Program-made: the position numbers and the translations under genes
In this document: positions 9,449-20,882 of the stretch, piece by piece
Numbering within the stretch: the stretch's first letter is position 1
Layout of the letters: each line of letters begins with the position of its first letter
Source of the DNA: Trabulsiella odontotermitis
Lineage (GTDB): Bacteria > Pseudomonadota > Gammaproteobacteria > Enterobacterales > Enterobacteriaceae
Assembly: GCF_001297775.1 (NCBI RefSeq)
Contig: NZ_LIFX01000006.1
Span: forward strand, 248,001 to 312,000
Length of the DNA: 64,000 nucleotides
Direction of reading: 5' to 3'
The notes under the pieces: model-generated
Databases searched by the model: none
What the model was told of the DNA's origin: nothing
Seen by the model: the letters and a program-made list of their open reading frames with translations, nothing else

Positions 9449-12171
9449 GCTTTGGCCTCCTGCAGATTGTCAATTCGCGCCCCGGTCAGTACCGGCGCAA
9501 TACCCGGCATGCCCATCGGTAATCCTACCTGCCCTGCCGTCAGCCCTTCAGAAAGGACGACAGGCAGATGGAGCGTCTGACCTTCGTAACTAAAGGCCAC
9601 CGTCGCGCCCGCATTCACGCCCAGTTTCGCGGCATCCGCCGGGTTGAGCTTGATATACGGCTGCGGCATGCGGCTCTGGAAGACCGGTGAGCGCTGGGAC
9701 AGTTCATCGCTGCCGAACAGATGGTAGTACGGCGCGATACGCCATTTACCCTCTTCCGCCTGGAAACCTGCCGGTACGGTGGTGAAGTAATCCAGCCCGC
9801 TTTCGGAGGCTTCAATCAGACGCACACCCGGATCGCCATGACGCAGTTTGCCGCCCACTTCGTCCTGGAATTTGTTCCAGGCTTGCGGGGAGTTCCAGCC
9901 CGGCGCCCAGGCGAACGGAATTTGAGAACGCGGCGCGGATGGCTGGTTGTTCCCTTCCATAGAGAAGGCGAACATGGTGTCTTTATCCTGCGGCTGACGC
10001 GGTTCATGAACGCTGATGTTCGCGCGCATCGCTGTACGACCGCTGTAACGATGCGGTTCACGCGCCAGTTTCTGACCACGAATGCGGAAAGTCGCGTCCG
10101 GCGCGGCATCTTTGATACCAGCGAACTGCGGCAGTTTTTCAATGACGGCATCAATCACGTGGTCAAGCTGCGTCCAGTCGACTTCGCGGTTTTCTACGGT
10201 GCTGTGCAGCGAATGCAGCCAGCGCCAGCTTTCCAGCATCACGTTGCTGTTGTCGTAGTACGCCGGGTCATACACCTGGAAGAAGCGCTGTGCGCGGCCT
10301 TCGTTGTTGATGACCGTACCATCGCTTTCGGCAAAGCTCGCGGCGGAAAGCACCAGATGGGCTTTTTCCATGATCGCGGTACGCTGATGGTCAACCACCA
10401 TTACCAGCGGCGCTTTTGCCAGCGCAGCGTCAACGCGCGCGGCAGAAGCGTGGCGGTGGAGATCGTTTTCCAGCACGATGACCGCATCGGCGGCGCCGCT
10501 TTCCAGTTCATCGAGCGCGTCTTCCAGCGAACCCCCGTCCATCATGCCGAGACCGACGCTGTTAACCGCGCGGGCGACCATCGTCACACCGACGTCGGCG
10601 CCACGGCCTTTCAGCGCTTTGGCAACGTTCGCTGCAGCCTGAAGCATTTCCGCGCTACCGGCGTTCGTTCCGGAGATAATCAGCGGCTTTTTCGCACCCG
10701 CCAGCGCCTGAACGATAACGTCCACTTTGCCTTTCAGGTCATTGCTCAGACCGTCGACCGCCGGGGCGCTGTTGTCCAGTGCGTGGGCGATGGCGAAACC
10801 TAAGCGCGCCTGATCTTCGACCGGTGCGCGGTAGGTCCACGCGGCGATGTCGTCCAGACGGGTGTTATCGACGTTGGTGACGAACAGCGGATGTTTCGCA
10901 CGCTGGCCGATGTTAAGGATGGCGGCAATCTGCCAGTCAGCCACTTTCTGTGCCGCTGCCATTTCGCGCGCTTTGCCTTTCACCGCCTGACGTACTGCCA
11001 GCGCAACGCGTGCGCCGGTCTGGGTGATATCTTCGCCAAGCACCAGCACCGCATCGTAAGATTCGATCTCGCGCAGGGACGGCGTATGAACGCCCGCTTC
11101 ACGCAGCACTTTCAGCATCAGTTGCAGACGCGCCTGTTCGCCTTTGGCGATACCGGTATAGAAGTTTTCCGCGCCCACCAGTTCGCGCAGCGCGAAGTTG
11201 CTTTCGATGCTGGCGCGCGGGGAGCCGATACCGATCACTTTCTTCGACTGGCGCAGAATATCTGCCGCGCCCTGCATCGCCTGTTCGGCGTTAAGAGTGA
11301 TCAGATCGTCGCCACGACGCTGAACCGGCTGACGCGGACGGTCTTTCAGGTTCACATAGCCGTAGCCAAAACGACCGCGGTCGCAGAGGAAATAGTGGTT
11401 AACGGTACCGTTGTAACGGTTTTCGATGCGGCGCAGTTCGCCGTAACGTTCACCCGGGCTGGTGTTACAGCCGATGGAGCACTGCTGGCAGATGCTTGGC
11501 GCAAACTGCATGTCCCATTTACGGTTGTAACGCTCGGAGTGCGTTTTGTCGGTGAACACGCCGGTCGGGCAGATTTCCACCAGGTTACCGGAGAATTCGC
11601 TTTCCAGCGTACCGTCTTCCGGACGACCAAAGTAGACGTTGTCATGCGCGCCATAGACGCCCAGATCGGTGCCGTCCGCGTAATCTTTGTAGTAACGCAC
11701 ACAACGGTAGCAGGCGATGCAGCGGTTCATTTCGTGTGAGATGAACGGCCCCAGATCCTGATTGCGGTGAGTACGCTTGGTGAAACGATAGCGACGGAAG
11801 CTGTGACCGGTCATGACGGTCATATCCTGCAGGTGGCAGTTGCCGCCCTCTTCACAGACCGGGCAATCGTGCGGGTGGTTGGTCATCAGCCACTCGACCA
11901 CGCTCTCGCGGAACTGTTTCGCTTCGTCGTCATCAATAGAGATAAAGGTGCCGTCAGATGCCGGTGTCATACAGGACATCACCAGGCGGCCACGCGTGTC
12001 TTCCGCGTTTTGATATTGCTTCACCGCACACTGGCGGCAAGCCCCAACGCTTCCCAGCGCCGGATGCCAGCAAAAGTAAGGAATATCAAGGCCAAGCGAG
12101 AGACAAGCCTGTAGCAGGTTGTCCGCCCCGTTCACCTCGTATTCTTTGCCGTCTACATGGATCGTAGCCAT
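9445..12171 (-). CDS. nuoG: NADH-quinone oxidoreductase subunit G
   Basis: Largest peripheral-arm subunit, 908 aa, a molybdopterin-oxidoreductase-fold protein without the molybdenum cofactor. The N-terminus carries the [2Fe-2S] motif ([16 protein letters not shown]), then the cysteine/histidine cluster region [25 protein letters not shown] and CQQCSIGC. The start at 12171 (MATIHVDG) has GGAAG 7 nt upstream; the ATG at 12177 sits almost on that site and is less likely. Confidence 0.97.
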   Translation of the reverse strand: MATIHVDGKEYEVNGADNLLQACLSLGLDIPYFCWHPALGSVGACRQCAVKQYQNAEDTRGRLVMSCMTPASDGTFISIDDDEAKQFRESVVEWLMTNHPHDCPVCEEGGNCHLQDMTVMTGHSFRRYRFTKRTHRNQDLGPFISHEMNRCIACYRCVRYYKDYADGTDLGVYGAHDNVYFGRPEDGTLESEFSGNLVEICPTGVFTDKTHSERYNRKWDMQFAPSICQQCSIGCNTSPGERYGELRRIENRYNGTVNHYFLCDRGRFGYGYVNLKDRPRQPVQRRGDDLITLNAEQAMQGAADILRQSKKVIGIGSPRASIESNFALRELVGAENFYTGIAKGEQARLQLMLKVLREAGVHTPSLREIESYDAVLVLGEDITQTGARVALAVRQAVKGKAREMAAAQKVADWQIAAILNIGQRAKHPLFVTNVDNTRLDDIAAWTYRAPVEDQARLGFAIAHALDNSAPAVDGLSNDLKGKVDVIVQALAGAKKPLIISGTNAGSAEMLQAAANVAKALKGRGADVGVTMVARAVNSVGLGMMDGGSLEDALDELESGAADAVIVLENDLHRHASAARVDAALAKAPLVMVVDHQRTAIMEKAHLVLSAASFAESDGTVINNEGRAQRFFQVYDPAYYDNSNVMLESWRWLHSLHSTVENREVDWTQLDHVIDAVIEKLPQFAGIKDAAPDATFRIRGQKLAREPHRYSGRTAMRANISVHEPRQPQDKDTMFAFSMEGNNQPSAPRSQIPFAWAPGWNSPQAWNKFQDEVGGKLRHGDPGVRLIEASESGLDYFTTVPAGFQAEEGKWRIAPYYHLFGSDELSQRSPVFQSRMPQPYIKLNPADAAKLGVNAGATVAFSYEGQTLHLPVVLSEGLTAGQVGLPMGMPGIAPVLTGARIDNLQEAKA

Positions 12172-12202
12172 TAGCATGCTTCCAAAATTAATAAAGCTTT
12201 GA

Positions 12203-13540
12203 TTACCAGCGCGTCTTCAGCAGGTTCGGCTGGATCCCATCAATCAGATGGGTATTGCTGAACTGCTGCTTGATGCCTGCTTCGAATTCGTCACGGAAAT
12301 ATTTGATCGCACTCTGCAGCGGCTCAACCGCACCTGGCGCATGCGCACAGAAGGTTTTGCCCGGGCCGAGGAAGCGGCACAGCTGCTCAAGCGTTTCGAT
12401 ATCACCCGGCTGGCCTTCGCCACGTTCGATAGCGCGCAGGATCTTCACGCTCCACGGCAGGCCATCACGGCATGGCGTACACCAGCCACAGGACTCGCGT
12501 GCGAAGAACTCTTCCAAGTTACGCACCAGCGACACCATGTTGATCTCGTGGTCAACGGCCATCGCCAGCGCCGTACCCAGACGGCTGCCCGCTTTACCAA
12601 TGCTTTCAAATTCCATCGGCAGGTCGAGGTGCGCCTCGGTCAGGAAGTCAGTTCCCGCGCCGCCCGGCTGCCAGGCTTTAAATTTCAGGCCGTCACGCAT
12701 GCCGCCCGCGTAGTCTTCGAGAATTTCACGCGCGGTGGTGCCAAACGGCAGTTCCCACAGGCCCGGATTCTTCACGCGACCGGAGAAGCCCATCAGCTTG
12801 GTGCCAGCATCTTTGCTCTTCGAGATGTTCTGATACCATTCGACGCCGTTTTCCAGAATCGCCGGGACGTTACACAGCGTTTCGACGTTATTGACGCAAG
12901 TCGGCTTGCCCCATACGCCGGAGCTGGCCGGGAATGGCGGCTTAGAGCGCGGGTTCGCGCGGCGGCCTTCGAGGGAGTTAATCAGCGCCGTCTCTTCGCC
13001 GCAGATATAACGCCCTGCCCCGGTATGCACGAACAGTTCGAAGTCGAATCCGGTGCCGAGAATGTTTTTGCCGAGCAGCCCCGCTTCGGTGGCTTCTGCA
13101 ATCGCACGACGCAGATTAGCCGCCGCTTCGATGTACTCACCGCGCAGGAAGATGTAGCCACGGTACGCTTTCAGCGCAAACGCGGAGATCAGCATGCCTT
13201 CCACCAGCAGGTGCGGCAGTTGCTCCATCAGCAGGCGGTCTTTGTAGGTGCCCGGTTCCATTTCATCGGCGTTACACAGCAGGTAACGGATGTTCATGGA
13301 TTCGTCTTTCGGCATCAGGCTCCACTTAAGACCGGTGGAGAAGCCCGCGCCGCCACGCCCTTTCAGGCCAGCGTCTTTTACCGCGTTGACGATTTCGTCC
13401 GGTGCCATGCCCGCGAGCGCTTTACGCGCACCGGCATAGCCGTTTTTGCTCTGATACTCATCCAGCCATACCGGCTGTTTGTCATCACGCAGACGCCATG
13501 TCAGCGGATGCGTTTCAGGAGTCAGAATAATGTTTTTCAT
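12203..13540 (-). CDS. nuoF: NADH-quinone oxidoreductase subunit F (FMN/NADH site)
   Basis: Catalytic NADH-binding subunit, 445 aa. It has the FMN/NADH glycine-rich segment [18 protein letters not shown], the [13 protein letters not shown] segment and the [4Fe-4S] N3 motif [12 protein letters not shown] with a later cysteine ([10 protein letters not shown]). Its ATG shares one base with the nuoE stop (TAATG), so the two are probably translationally coupled, as befits partners in the NADH dehydrogenase module. Confidence 0.98.
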   Translation of the reverse strand: MKNIILTPETHPLTWRLRDDKQPVWLDEYQSKNGYAGARKALAGMAPDEIVNAVKDAGLKGRGGAGFSTGLKWSLMPKDESMNIRYLLCNADEMEPGTYKDRLLMEQLPHLLVEGMLISAFALKAYRGYIFLRGEYIEAAANLRRAIAEATEAGLLGKNILGTGFDFELFVHTGAGRYICGEETALINSLEGRRANPRSKPPFPASSGVWGKPTCVNNVETLCNVPAILENGVEWYQNISKSKDAGTKLMGFSGRVKNPGLWELPFGTTAREILEDYAGGMRDGLKFKAWQPGGAGTDFLTEAHLDLPMEFESIGKAGSRLGTALAMAVDHEINMVSLVRNLEEFFARESCGWCTPCRDGLPWSVKILRAIERGEGQPGDIETLEQLCRFLGPGKTFCAHAPGAVEPLQSAIKYFRDEFEAGIKQQFSNTHLIDGIQPNLLKTRW

Positions 13541-14040
13541 TATTTATACCGCTCCAGCAAGTCAGGGATGGCGTCCGGCGTCAGATGACTGTGCGTGTCG
13601 TCGTCAATCATCATGGTCGGCCCTTTGTCGCAGTTACCCAGGCAACAGGTCGGCAGCAGGGTAAAACGGCCATCAAAGGTGGTCTGGCCCGGAGCGATCT
13701 TCAGATGGCGTTCGATGGCTGACTGAATGCCCTGATAGCCCGTGATGTGACACACCACGCTGTCGCAATAGCGGATCACGTGGCGACCCACCGGCTGGCG
13801 AAAGATCTGGCTATAGAACGTGGCAACGCCTTCTACGTCGCTGGCCGGGATATCCAGCACGTCAGCGATCGCATAGATAGCGCCGTCCGGCACCCAACCA
13901 CGCTGTTTCTGAACGATTTTCAGCGCTTCAATGGACGCCGCACGCGGGTCTTCGTAGTGGTGCTTCTCGTGCTCAATGGCCTCACGCTCTGCCGCACTCA
14001 GCTCAAAAGCCCCGGTTTGTGGTTGTTGATTCTCGTGCAT
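13540..14040 (-). CDS. nuoE: NADH-quinone oxidoreductase subunit E
   Basis: Thioredoxin-fold [2Fe-2S] subunit of 166 aa in the NADH dehydrogenase module. The four cysteine ligands are visible as CDSVVC and CCLGNC. It starts 2 bp after the nuoCD stop and overlaps nuoF by 1 bp. Confidence 0.97.
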   Translation of the reverse strand: MHENQQPQTGAFELSAAEREAIEHEKHHYEDPRAASIEALKIVQKQRGWVPDGAIYAIADVLDIPASDVEGVATFYSQIFRQPVGRHVIRYCDSVVCHITGYQGIQSAIERHLKIAPGQTTFDGRFTLLPTCCLGNCDKGPTMMIDDDTHSHLTPDAIPDLLERYK

Positions 14041-14042
14041 AA

Positions 14043-15848
14043 TTAGCGGTCCACATCTGACATAACAAAATCGATACTACCCAGATAGACAATTAAGTCA
14101 GACACCAGACTGCCGCGGATCGCCGCCGGAATTTGCTGCAGGTGCGCAAAACTTGGCGTACGAATACGGGTGCGGTAGCTCATGGTGCTGCCGTCGCTGG
14201 TCAGGTAGTAACTGTTAATTCCCTTGGTTGCCTCAACCATCTGGAAGGATTCGTTGGCCGGCATTACCGGGCCCCACGAAACCTGCAGGAAGTGGGTAAT
14301 CAGGGTTTCGATATGTTGCAGCGTGCGCTCTTTCGGCGGCGGCGTCGTCAGCGGGTGATCCGCTTTGAACGGGCCTTCCGGCATGTTATCGAGGCACTGC
14401 TGAAGAATGCGCAGGCTCTGGCGCAGCTCTTCAACTTTCAGCATCACACGGGTGTAGCAGTCAGAAATGCCGCCGCCCACCGGAACTTCAAAGTCGAAAT
14501 TTTCATAACCTGAGTATGGACGCCATTTACGCACGTCGAAACCGATACCGGTCGCACGCAGGCCAGCCCCGGTAGTGCCCCACTCCAGCGCTTCTTTCGC
14601 GTTATACGCGGCAACGCCCTGAGAACGGCCCTTGAGGATGGTATTGCGCAGCGCGGCTTTCTCGTAGGAATCCAGTCGCTTCGGCATCCACTCGAGGAAT
14701 TCACGCAACAGGCGATCCCAGCCGCGCGGCAGATCGTGCGCGACGCCGCCGATGCGGAACCACGCCGGGTGCATACGGAAACCGGTGATCGCTTCGACCA
14801 GATCGTAAATTTTCTGACGATCGGTAAAGGCGAAGAACACCGGCGTCATCGCCCCGACGTCCTGAATAAAGGTGGAGATATACAGCAGGTGGCTGTTGAT
14901 GCGGAACAGCTCAGAGAGCATGACGCGGATAACGTTAACGCGATCCGGGACGGTGATCCCCGCCAGTTTTTCCACCGCCAGTACGTACGGCATTTCATTC
15001 ACACAACCGCCGAGGTATTCGATACGGTCGGTGTACGGAATGTAGCTGTGCCAGGACTGACGCTCGCCCATTTTCTCGGCGCCACGGTGGTGGTACCCGA
15101 TGTCCGGGACGCAGTCGACAATCTCTTCGCCATCAAGCTGCAGAATAATACGGAACGCCCCGTGCGCAGACGGGTGGTTCGGCCCGAGGTTGAGGAACAT
15201 GAAGTCCTCGTTTTCGGTGCTGCGCTTCATCCCCCACTCTTCCGGTTTGAAGGTCAGGGATTCCATTTCGAGATCCTGCTTGGCTTTCGTCAGCTCAAAC
15301 GGATCGAATTCGGTGGCGCGCGCCGGATAATCTTTACGCAGCGGATGCCCTTCCCAGGTCAGCGGCATCATGATGCGGCGCAGATTCGGGTGGCCTTCGA
15401 AGGTGATGCCGAACATCTCCCAGGTTTCCCGCTCGTACCAGTTGGCGTTCGGGAAAAGTTTGGTGAAGGTGGGCACATGCAGATCGTTTTCAGACAGCGC
15501 CACCTTGAGCATGATGTCGCGGTTGCGGTCTACTGAAATCAGATGATAGAAAACAGAGAAATCCGCGGCAGGTAAACCTTCGCGGTGAGTACGCAGACGT
15601 TCGTCCATGCCGTGTAAATCAAACAGCATGACGTAAGGTTTCGGCAGTTTCCTGAGGAAATCGCCCACTTCCAGCAACTGTTCGCGTTTCACCCAAACAA
15701 CGGGTACCCCGGTGCGGGTTGGCTGAACAGTAAAGGCATCCGGCCCAAAACGGTTGCGCAGTTCGCCGATGACAGGATCGTCAAGGTGATCCTGAGTTTG
15801 CCAGCTGGCGGCGTCATGCGCGGTTAAATCGGTCATATTGTTCACCAT
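14043..15848 (-). CDS. nuoC: Fused NADH-quinone oxidoreductase subunit C/D
   Basis: 601-aa fusion of the 30-kDa (NuoC, about residues 1-190) and 49-kDa (NuoD, about 210-601) subunits, as in other gammaproteobacteria. The D part has [14 protein letters not shown] and [13 protein letters not shown], which line the quinone site. Two starts are possible: ATG 15848 (MVNNMTDL) and ATG 15836 (MTDL); the first gives the usual enterobacterial length. It follows nuoB by 88 bp, the largest gap within the operon. Confidence 0.96.
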   Translation of the reverse strand: MVNNMTDLTAHDAASWQTQDHLDDPVIGELRNRFGPDAFTVQPTRTGVPVVWVKREQLLEVGDFLRKLPKPYVMLFDLHGMDERLRTHREGLPAADFSVFYHLISVDRNRDIMLKVALSENDLHVPTFTKLFPNANWYERETWEMFGITFEGHPNLRRIMMPLTWEGHPLRKDYPARATEFDPFELTKAKQDLEMESLTFKPEEWGMKRSTENEDFMFLNLGPNHPSAHGAFRIILQLDGEEIVDCVPDIGYHHRGAEKMGERQSWHSYIPYTDRIEYLGGCVNEMPYVLAVEKLAGITVPDRVNVIRVMLSELFRINSHLLYISTFIQDVGAMTPVFFAFTDRQKIYDLVEAITGFRMHPAWFRIGGVAHDLPRGWDRLLREFLEWMPKRLDSYEKAALRNTILKGRSQGVAAYNAKEALEWGTTGAGLRATGIGFDVRKWRPYSGYENFDFEVPVGGGISDCYTRVMLKVEELRQSLRILQQCLDNMPEGPFKADHPLTTPPPKERTLQHIETLITHFLQVSWGPVMPANESFQMVEATKGINSYYLTSDGSTMSYRTRIRTPSFAHLQQIPAAIRGSLVSDLIVYLGSIDFVMSDVDR

Positions 15849-15936
15849 TGCAAAAGGTCCGTGGTGACTGTCGGGCGTGGCTTCGCGTTATTTATTGTGA
15901 TCTGCGAAGGGGAAATCCACAGCCCGCAGGCGCAAG

Positions 15937-16611
15937 TTAAATCTCGTCGGGTGTGCGCAGATTCGTGACAGCAATGCGTTCGCCGCGTTTACGCTCGCGT
16001 TCGGACTGCATGTTAGCGCGATAAACCCCCTGATCGCCCACTACCCAGGAGAGCGGACGACGCTCTTTGCCGATGGATTCCTGCAGCAGCATCAGTGCCT
16101 GCATGTAGGCCTCCGGGCGTGGCGGGCAGCCAGGAATGTACACATCAACCGGGATAAACTTGTCAACGCCCTGCACAACAGAGTAGATGTCGTACATGCC
16201 GCCAGAGTTGGCGCAGGCGCCCATGGAAATCACCCATTTCGGCTCCAGCATCTGGTCATACAGGCGTTGAATAACCGGGGCCATTTTGGTGAAGCAGGTC
16301 CCGGCGACGACCATCAGGTCAGCCTGGCGCGGAGAAGCACGCAGTACCTCGGCGCCAAAACGCGCAACGTCATGCACCGCAGTGAATGACGTCACCATTT
16401 CAACGTAGCAGCAGGACAGGCCAAAGTTATACGGCCAGATTGAGTTCTTGCGGCCCCAGTTGACCATGTCGTGCAGCGCGTGTTCGAGTTTCCCCATGTA
16501 CACGCTCTTGTTGACTTCTTGCTCCAGGGGGTCGGTTACGATCTCCTGTTTTTGCAGGGGGTAACGGTCGTTCTCACCGTTAGGATCTATGCGGGTGAGC
16601 GTATAATCCAT
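15937..16611 (-). CDS. nuoB: NADH-quinone oxidoreductase subunit B
   Basis: Carries cluster N2, the last Fe-S centre before quinone: tandem cysteines in [10 protein letters not shown], then GTCFTKM and [10 protein letters not shown]. It has 224 aa against 220 recalled for E. coli. The extra residues fall in [15 protein letters not shown], where E. coli has a shorter MGKLNDMVNWG, and they resemble the Klebsiella/Enterobacter form. It follows nuoA by 15 bp. Confidence 0.97.
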   Translation of the reverse strand: MDYTLTRIDPNGENDRYPLQKQEIVTDPLEQEVNKSVYMGKLEHALHDMVNWGRKNSIWPYNFGLSCCYVEMVTSFTAVHDVARFGAEVLRASPRQADLMVVAGTCFTKMAPVIQRLYDQMLEPKWVISMGACANSGGMYDIYSVVQGVDKFIPVDVYIPGCPPRPEAYMQALMLLQESIGKERRPLSWVVGDQGVYRANMQSERERKRGERIAVTNLRTPDEI

Positions 16612-16626
16612 CTTATTGCCTCGCTT

Positions 16627-17073
16627 TTACTGCGTATGACGGTTAGTGGCGCTTTCTGTTTCCGGATTTACCAGCGTGCGACGGGAACGTGCAGGCGTCC
16701 AGTCCAGCGCGCCGATACGAACGAGGTAAACCAGACCAGCCAGCAGCACTAAAATGAAAATGGCGGCTTCAACAAAGCCTACCCAGCCGCTTTCGCGGAT
16801 GGAGGTTGACCATGCGTACAGATACAGGGCTTCAACATCGAAGATGACGAAGAACATGGCAACGAGGTAGAACTTCGCGGAGAGGCGTAAGCGGGCAGAG
16901 CCAACAGAGTCGATACCCGATTCAAAGGGGGTGTTTTTACTACGCGCGCGTGCGCGACCACCAAGATACCAACCACCAATCAGCATGAAGCAACAAAGGC
17001 CAATGGCGATGATGAGAAATATAGCGAATGCCCAGTGATGAGCGATGACTTCAGTGGATGTTGACATACGCAT
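16627..17073 (-). CDS. nuoA: NADH-quinone oxidoreductase subunit A
   Basis: First gene of the complex I operon, a 148-aa membrane subunit with three helices. It has the conserved loop [37 protein letters not shown] between helices 1 and 2, which takes part in quinone-coupled conformational change. The start at 17073 gives MRMSTSTEV. Confidence 0.96.
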   Translation of the reverse strand: MRMSTSTEVIAHHWAFAIFLIIAIGLCCFMLIGGWYLGGRARARSKNTPFESGIDSVGSARLRLSAKFYLVAMFFVIFDVEALYLYAWSTSIRESGWVGFVEAAIFILVLLAGLVYLVRIGALDWTPARSRRTLVNPETESATNRHTQ

Positions 17074-17698
17074 TGCTTAACCAAAGTGGTGACGTCAAAA
17101 ACGCTGCTCTTACTGGCAGATGAACATCACGTCGATTCATGGGGAGGAACAAAAAACCCAACTAAGATGCCTGCAGTGATTTCAGGCCGCTAAACGCTGG
17201 AGTTTTTACTCCTTTCTATAACCTTTTGTCAACTTTAACAAAAGTATCCTCACATTAATTTACACGAGACCCATTTCATTAACATTTAATGCGATTTTGC
17301 GTAAAAAATCAGAATCGCTGTCAGAATTTACTGTTGTTGAATCGTGTCCGTCCCATGTGTAAACGAGAATTACCGTTCTATTTTGACAGGATTTCTTCAC
17401 GATTCCTCCCCCTAATGAGGAGTATTTTCTTGATCTGTGACACGGTTTTGTTAATTGCCTAATAAAAACAGCAACAATCCCACCGTTTTTTTAACATTAG
17501 CAGCTCTAACGGAGATGGTGAAATAAAGAAACGTAAAGCGTGGAGGATGGGGGTTAACTCGCTGAAACAACTTGATAAAGCGTCAAAACATGGGAAACGC
17601 TCAGGAAAGCCATGCAAAAAATTGGCCACAGTGCAAAAAATGCAAAACTGTGGCGCAGTATGAGAATTACAATTTGTTACCAGAATTCAGCCAGACGC
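17074..17698 (-). promoter_or_regulatory. nuo operon promoter and leader region (625 bp)
   Basis: No convincing gene was seen here. On the minus strand, TTGACA (17227-17232) is followed after 18 bp by TAAAAA (17203-17208), a candidate promoter giving a leader of about 120 nt before nuoA. An inverted repeat CTTTTGT-N8-ACAAAAG (17223-17244) surrounds the -35. AT-rich stretches further up (17270-17500) could hold the ArcA, FNR, NarL or IHF sites known for nuo in E. coli, but none was assigned. A 72-codon open frame at 17572 has no ribosome binding site or family match. Confidence 0.5.
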
Positions 17699-18640
17699 TC
17701 ACTCAAAACCCGGCTCAAGCGCGCGGGTATCGTCTCCTCCTTCCGGAGTATACGAGTCGTAGCGATACCAGGGATTATGCTGCTGGTTAATGGACTGAAA
17801 TATAACGTCCACCAGCTCATTCGCGCTGTACAGATTCCGGCTCAGCAAATATTCGGTATCCGGTAAGACCGGAAGCCCGTCGGCTTTACCTAATACACGC
17901 AGTTCAGGGCTCATCATTTCCACCGGACGCGCCGTGACGCCCAGCCCGGCTTTCACCGCCGCGCGCACCGCTGCCAGCGTGGAGGCCACATAAGCCAGAC
18001 GCCAGGGAATGTGCGCCGCATCCAGCGCCTCAAGAATGAGGTCACGGAACGGACTCGGATCATCAAGCAGCACCAGCGGCACAGGCTCACCGGTTTGCAT
18101 GACATATTCAGCGGCGCAATACCATAACGTCGGCGACGTGCGCAGAATATGGCTGTCGAACGGCACCAGGCGGTGCGACGTCAACGCCAAATCCACATCG
18201 TTATTGCGCAGCATATCTGCCATTTCCGCGTGGCGTTTTACGCGAACATCAAGTGCCAGCTTGGGATATACCGAACTGATTCGATTAAGTAAGAAAGGGA
18301 GGATCGTATCGGCTGACTCATCAGATGCGCCAATCGTCAACGTGCCTTGTAAATTGCTAAACATTAACGATGTGCATGCTTCATCGTTAAAACGAAGGAT
18401 CTTCCTCGCGTACCCCAGAAGCTGAATGCCGTGTTCCGTCAGCAGCTTATTACGCCCGTGACGGGCGAACAGCTCCTTCCCCACAAGTTGCTCCAGACGC
18501 TGCATCTGCTGGCTGACGGCGGACTGAGTACGACCTACCGCAGACGCTGCCGCAGCGAAAGTATTCAGATCAGCGACCGCAACAAACGTTCTCAGCAGAT
18601 CGAGGTCGAGATTCAGTATCGGACGATTTGCAGTTATCAT
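17699..18640 (-). CDS. lrhA: LysR-type regulator LrhA
   Basis: 313-aa LysR-family regulator. In E. coli it represses flhDC (motility) and affects RpoS and type 1 fimbriae. N-terminal winged helix (about residues 10-70: [38 protein letters not shown]), then a periplasmic-binding-protein-like effector domain. The C-terminal 30 residues diverge from E. coli. It lies upstream of nuoA on the same strand but is separated by 625 bp, so it is a separate unit. Confidence 0.95.
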   Translation of the reverse strand: MITANRPILNLDLDLLRTFVAVADLNTFAAAASAVGRTQSAVSQQMQRLEQLVGKELFARHGRNKLLTEHGIQLLGYARKILRFNDEACTSLMFSNLQGTLTIGASDESADTILPFLLNRISSVYPKLALDVRVKRHAEMADMLRNNDVDLALTSHRLVPFDSHILRTSPTLWYCAAEYVMQTGEPVPLVLLDDPSPFRDLILEALDAAHIPWRLAYVASTLAAVRAAVKAGLGVTARPVEMMSPELRVLGKADGLPVLPDTEYLLSRNLYSANELVDVIFQSINQQHNPWYRYDSYTPEGGDDTRALEPGFE

Positions 18641-19583
18641 GATTCTTCACATACAGGTTGCTCGTGCTGACCTGCCCAGTTAATGCTGTGCTCAAAACTT
18701 CAGGCAATTCCATTTGAATCGCGTCGCCGAGCGATGAAACTGGCCCGTCGACCGCCTGAAAAGAGCGTTATTGCATTGAATATGCCTGCCTGCTCTGGTG
18801 TGAACAGACCCCTTAGCTATTTTTTTGTTTCACAGTGGTTTTTGTAGTTCTTAAGTTCCTTCATAATTGCATTTACCTTTTAGTAAACATGCAGGTTTCG
18901 CAAAAAATCCAGGCATGATGCCATAAAGAGAAAAGAACTAATCCCCAGTTACAATCAAACAAAATACTATCAATAACAAAGAGTTATGTATGTTCACTTT
19001 CAGTTTCTACGCGGCGTAACGCCATCAGACTGAATAATTAACATCTGTATCCTAACCTAAAGACACTATATTTATAAGTGTATTGAGAAGATACTAACAC
19101 AAATTTTCTTATAGTTTTCAAAGTTCTTTAATCTAAATAACCAGGCAAATCAACACTGGTTGCATTTAATAAATGATGATTAATTGTTTAATTATTTAAT
19201 TATTTAATTATTAACATTACCTTTACAGACAATGTTTCAGCAATAACAGACAAAATGGCAATAAAGGTAATAATTCCCTTTTTTCCTCTTACGACCACGT
19301 TTTCCCATCCTGGCACAGAGTCTGAATGACGTCATATTTTTTATTCAGCACATAATCCAATGAAATCATCAGTTATTAGCACGTAACGCCAGGCATAAGG
19401 CGATACCACGCCACATATCGCCATATCCGCATGCCATAACAGAGAAACAGAGCAGAATAATTGACCATTTTTCACAAAATCTTCGTCTGTTGACCCTTCA
19501 AAAAGCCCGGTGCGGGGAGTACATTATTCGGTGCTGACTTCCACGGCAGGGAGTCACAATAATAGCTAAAAGGTCAACGATTC
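18641..19583. promoter_or_regulatory. Long regulatory gap between lrhA and alaA (943 bp)
   Basis: No gene was found on either strand. The sequence is markedly AT-rich, especially 18830-19320. It contains promoters for divergent lrhA and alaA, a perfect 8-bp tandem repeat at 19181-19212, and two TTGACC hexamers (19461-19466, 19490-19495) upstream of alaA without a clear partner -10. A gap of similar size exists in E. coli, where lrhA has a long leader and autoregulates. Confidence 0.6.
19181..19212. repeat. Tandem 8-bp repeat (TAATTATT) in lrhA upstream region
   Basis: Four head-to-tail octamers: TAATTGTT followed by three exact TAATTATT copies. Pure A/T tract of the kind bound by H-NS or prone to slippage. 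Confidence 0.9.
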
Positions 19584-20801
19584 ATGTCCCCCATCGAAAA
19601 ATCCAGCAAACTTGATAATGTCTGTTATGACATCCGTGGCCCGGTTCTCAAGGAAGCAAAGCGTCTTGAAGAAGAAGGCAATAAAGTACTCAAACTGAAT
19701 ATCGGTAATCCGGCGCCTTTCGGTTTCGACGCCCCTGATGAAATTCTGGTTGATGTGATTCGTAACCTGCCAACGGCGCAGGGCTATTGCGATTCAAAAG
19801 GTCTCTATTCCGCCCGTAAAGCCATCATGCAGCATTATCAGGCGCGTGGCATGCGTGATGTAACCGTTGAGGACATTTACATCGGCAACGGCGTTTCCGA
19901 GTTGATCGTCCAGGCGATGCAGGCGCTGCTGAACAGCGGCGACGAGATGCTGGTACCGGCGCCGGACTACCCGCTGTGGACCGCCGCCGTGTCGCTCTCC
20001 AGCGGTAAAGCGGTACATTATCTTTGTGATGAGTCGTCCGACTGGTTCCCGGATCTCGACGACATTCGCGCCAAAATCACGCCACGCACCCGTGGGATCG
20101 TGATAATCAACCCGAATAACCCGACCGGCGCGGTCTATTCCAAAGAACTGCTGATGGAGATCGTGGAAATCGCCCGTCAGCATAATCTGATTATCTTCGC
20201 TGACGAGATTTACGACAAAATTCTTTACGATGATGCCGAGCATCATTCTATTGCGGCGATGGCGCCGGATCTGCTGACCATTACCTTTAACGGCCTGTCG
20301 AAAACCTACCGCGTTGCCGGTTTCCGCCAGGGCTGGATGGTGCTTAACGGGCCGAAAAAACACGCCAAAGGCTATATCGAAGGGCTGGAGATGCTGGCCT
20401 CGATGCGCCTGTGCGCTAACGTTCCGGCACAGCACGCCATTCAGACCGCGCTCGGCGGTTACCAGAGCATCAGCGAGTTCATCATGCCTGGCGGCCGCCT
20501 GTACGAACAGCGTAACCGCGCATGGGAACTGATTAACGAAATCCCTGGCGTCTCATGCATGAAGCCGAAAGGCGCGCTTTATATGTTCCCGAAAATTGAT
20601 GCCAAACGCTTCAATATTCACGACGACCAGAAACTGGTGCTGGATTTCCTGTTACAGGAAAAAGTGCTGCTGGTTCAGGGCACGGCGTTTAACTGGCCGT
20701 GGCCGGATCACGTTCGCATCGTGACCCTGCCCCGCCTCGACGAACTGGAAATGTCTATCACCCGCTTTGGTCGTTTCCTCTCCGGGTATCATCAGTTGTA
20801 A
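19584..20801 (+). CDS. alaA: Glutamate-pyruvate (alanine) aminotransferase AlaA
   Basis: Class I/II PLP-dependent aminotransferase of 405 aa, same length and near-identical to the recalled E. coli protein. It makes L-alanine from pyruvate and glutamate in the cytoplasm. The PLP lysine is Lys240 in TFNGLSKTYRVAGFRQGW; the cofactor-binding NPNNPTG (about 176-182) and FADEIYD motifs are present. The start ATG at 19584 is preceded by AAAGG (about 12 nt). It is followed 81 bp later by yfbR in the same direction. Confidence 0.97.
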   Translation: MSPIEKSSKLDNVCYDIRGPVLKEAKRLEEEGNKVLKLNIGNPAPFGFDAPDEILVDVIRNLPTAQGYCDSKGLYSARKAIMQHYQARGMRDVTVEDIYIGNGVSELIVQAMQALLNSGDEMLVPAPDYPLWTAAVSLSSGKAVHYLCDESSDWFPDLDDIRAKITPRTRGIVIINPNNPTGAVYSKELLMEIVEIARQHNLIIFADEIYDKILYDDAEHHSIAAMAPDLLTITFNGLSKTYRVAGFRQGWMVLNGPKKHAKGYIEGLEMLASMRLCANVPAQHAIQTALGGYQSISEFIMPGGRLYEQRNRAWELINEIPGVSCMKPKGALYMFPKIDAKRFNIHDDQKLVLDFLLQEKVLLVQGTAFNWPWPDHVRIVTLPRLDELEMSITRFGRFLSGYHQL

Positions 20802-20808
20802 TCTTCCT

Positions 20809-20835
20809 GACCGCCGGGGTTTGCATCCGGCGGTC
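20809..20835 (+). other. GC-rich hairpin between alaA and yfbR
   Basis: Perfect 9-bp stem GACCGCCGG/CCGGCGGTC with a 9-nt loop. No T-tract follows, so it looks like an RNA-stabilising or partial termination hairpin rather than a classical terminator. Confidence 0.5.
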
Positions 20836-20882
20836 ATCTCTGCGCACAATATTCCCAACGCTGTTATTGATTAAGGATCGCT

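Noticed and set aside
9445-12177. nuoG start at ATG 12177
   Set aside because: GGAAG is one base from that ATG; the ATG at 12171 has proper spacing and gives the family length.
12248-13588. 446-codon open frame opposite nuoF
   Set aside because: Antisense shadow of a GC-rich conserved gene; no ribosome binding site or recognisable domain.
17572-17790. 72-codon open frame in the nuoA-lrhA gap
   Set aside because: No ribosome binding site, no homology recalled, and it runs into lrhA antisense.
20809-20835. Terminator after alaA
   Set aside because: Strong stem but no T-tract, so it was listed only as a hairpin.
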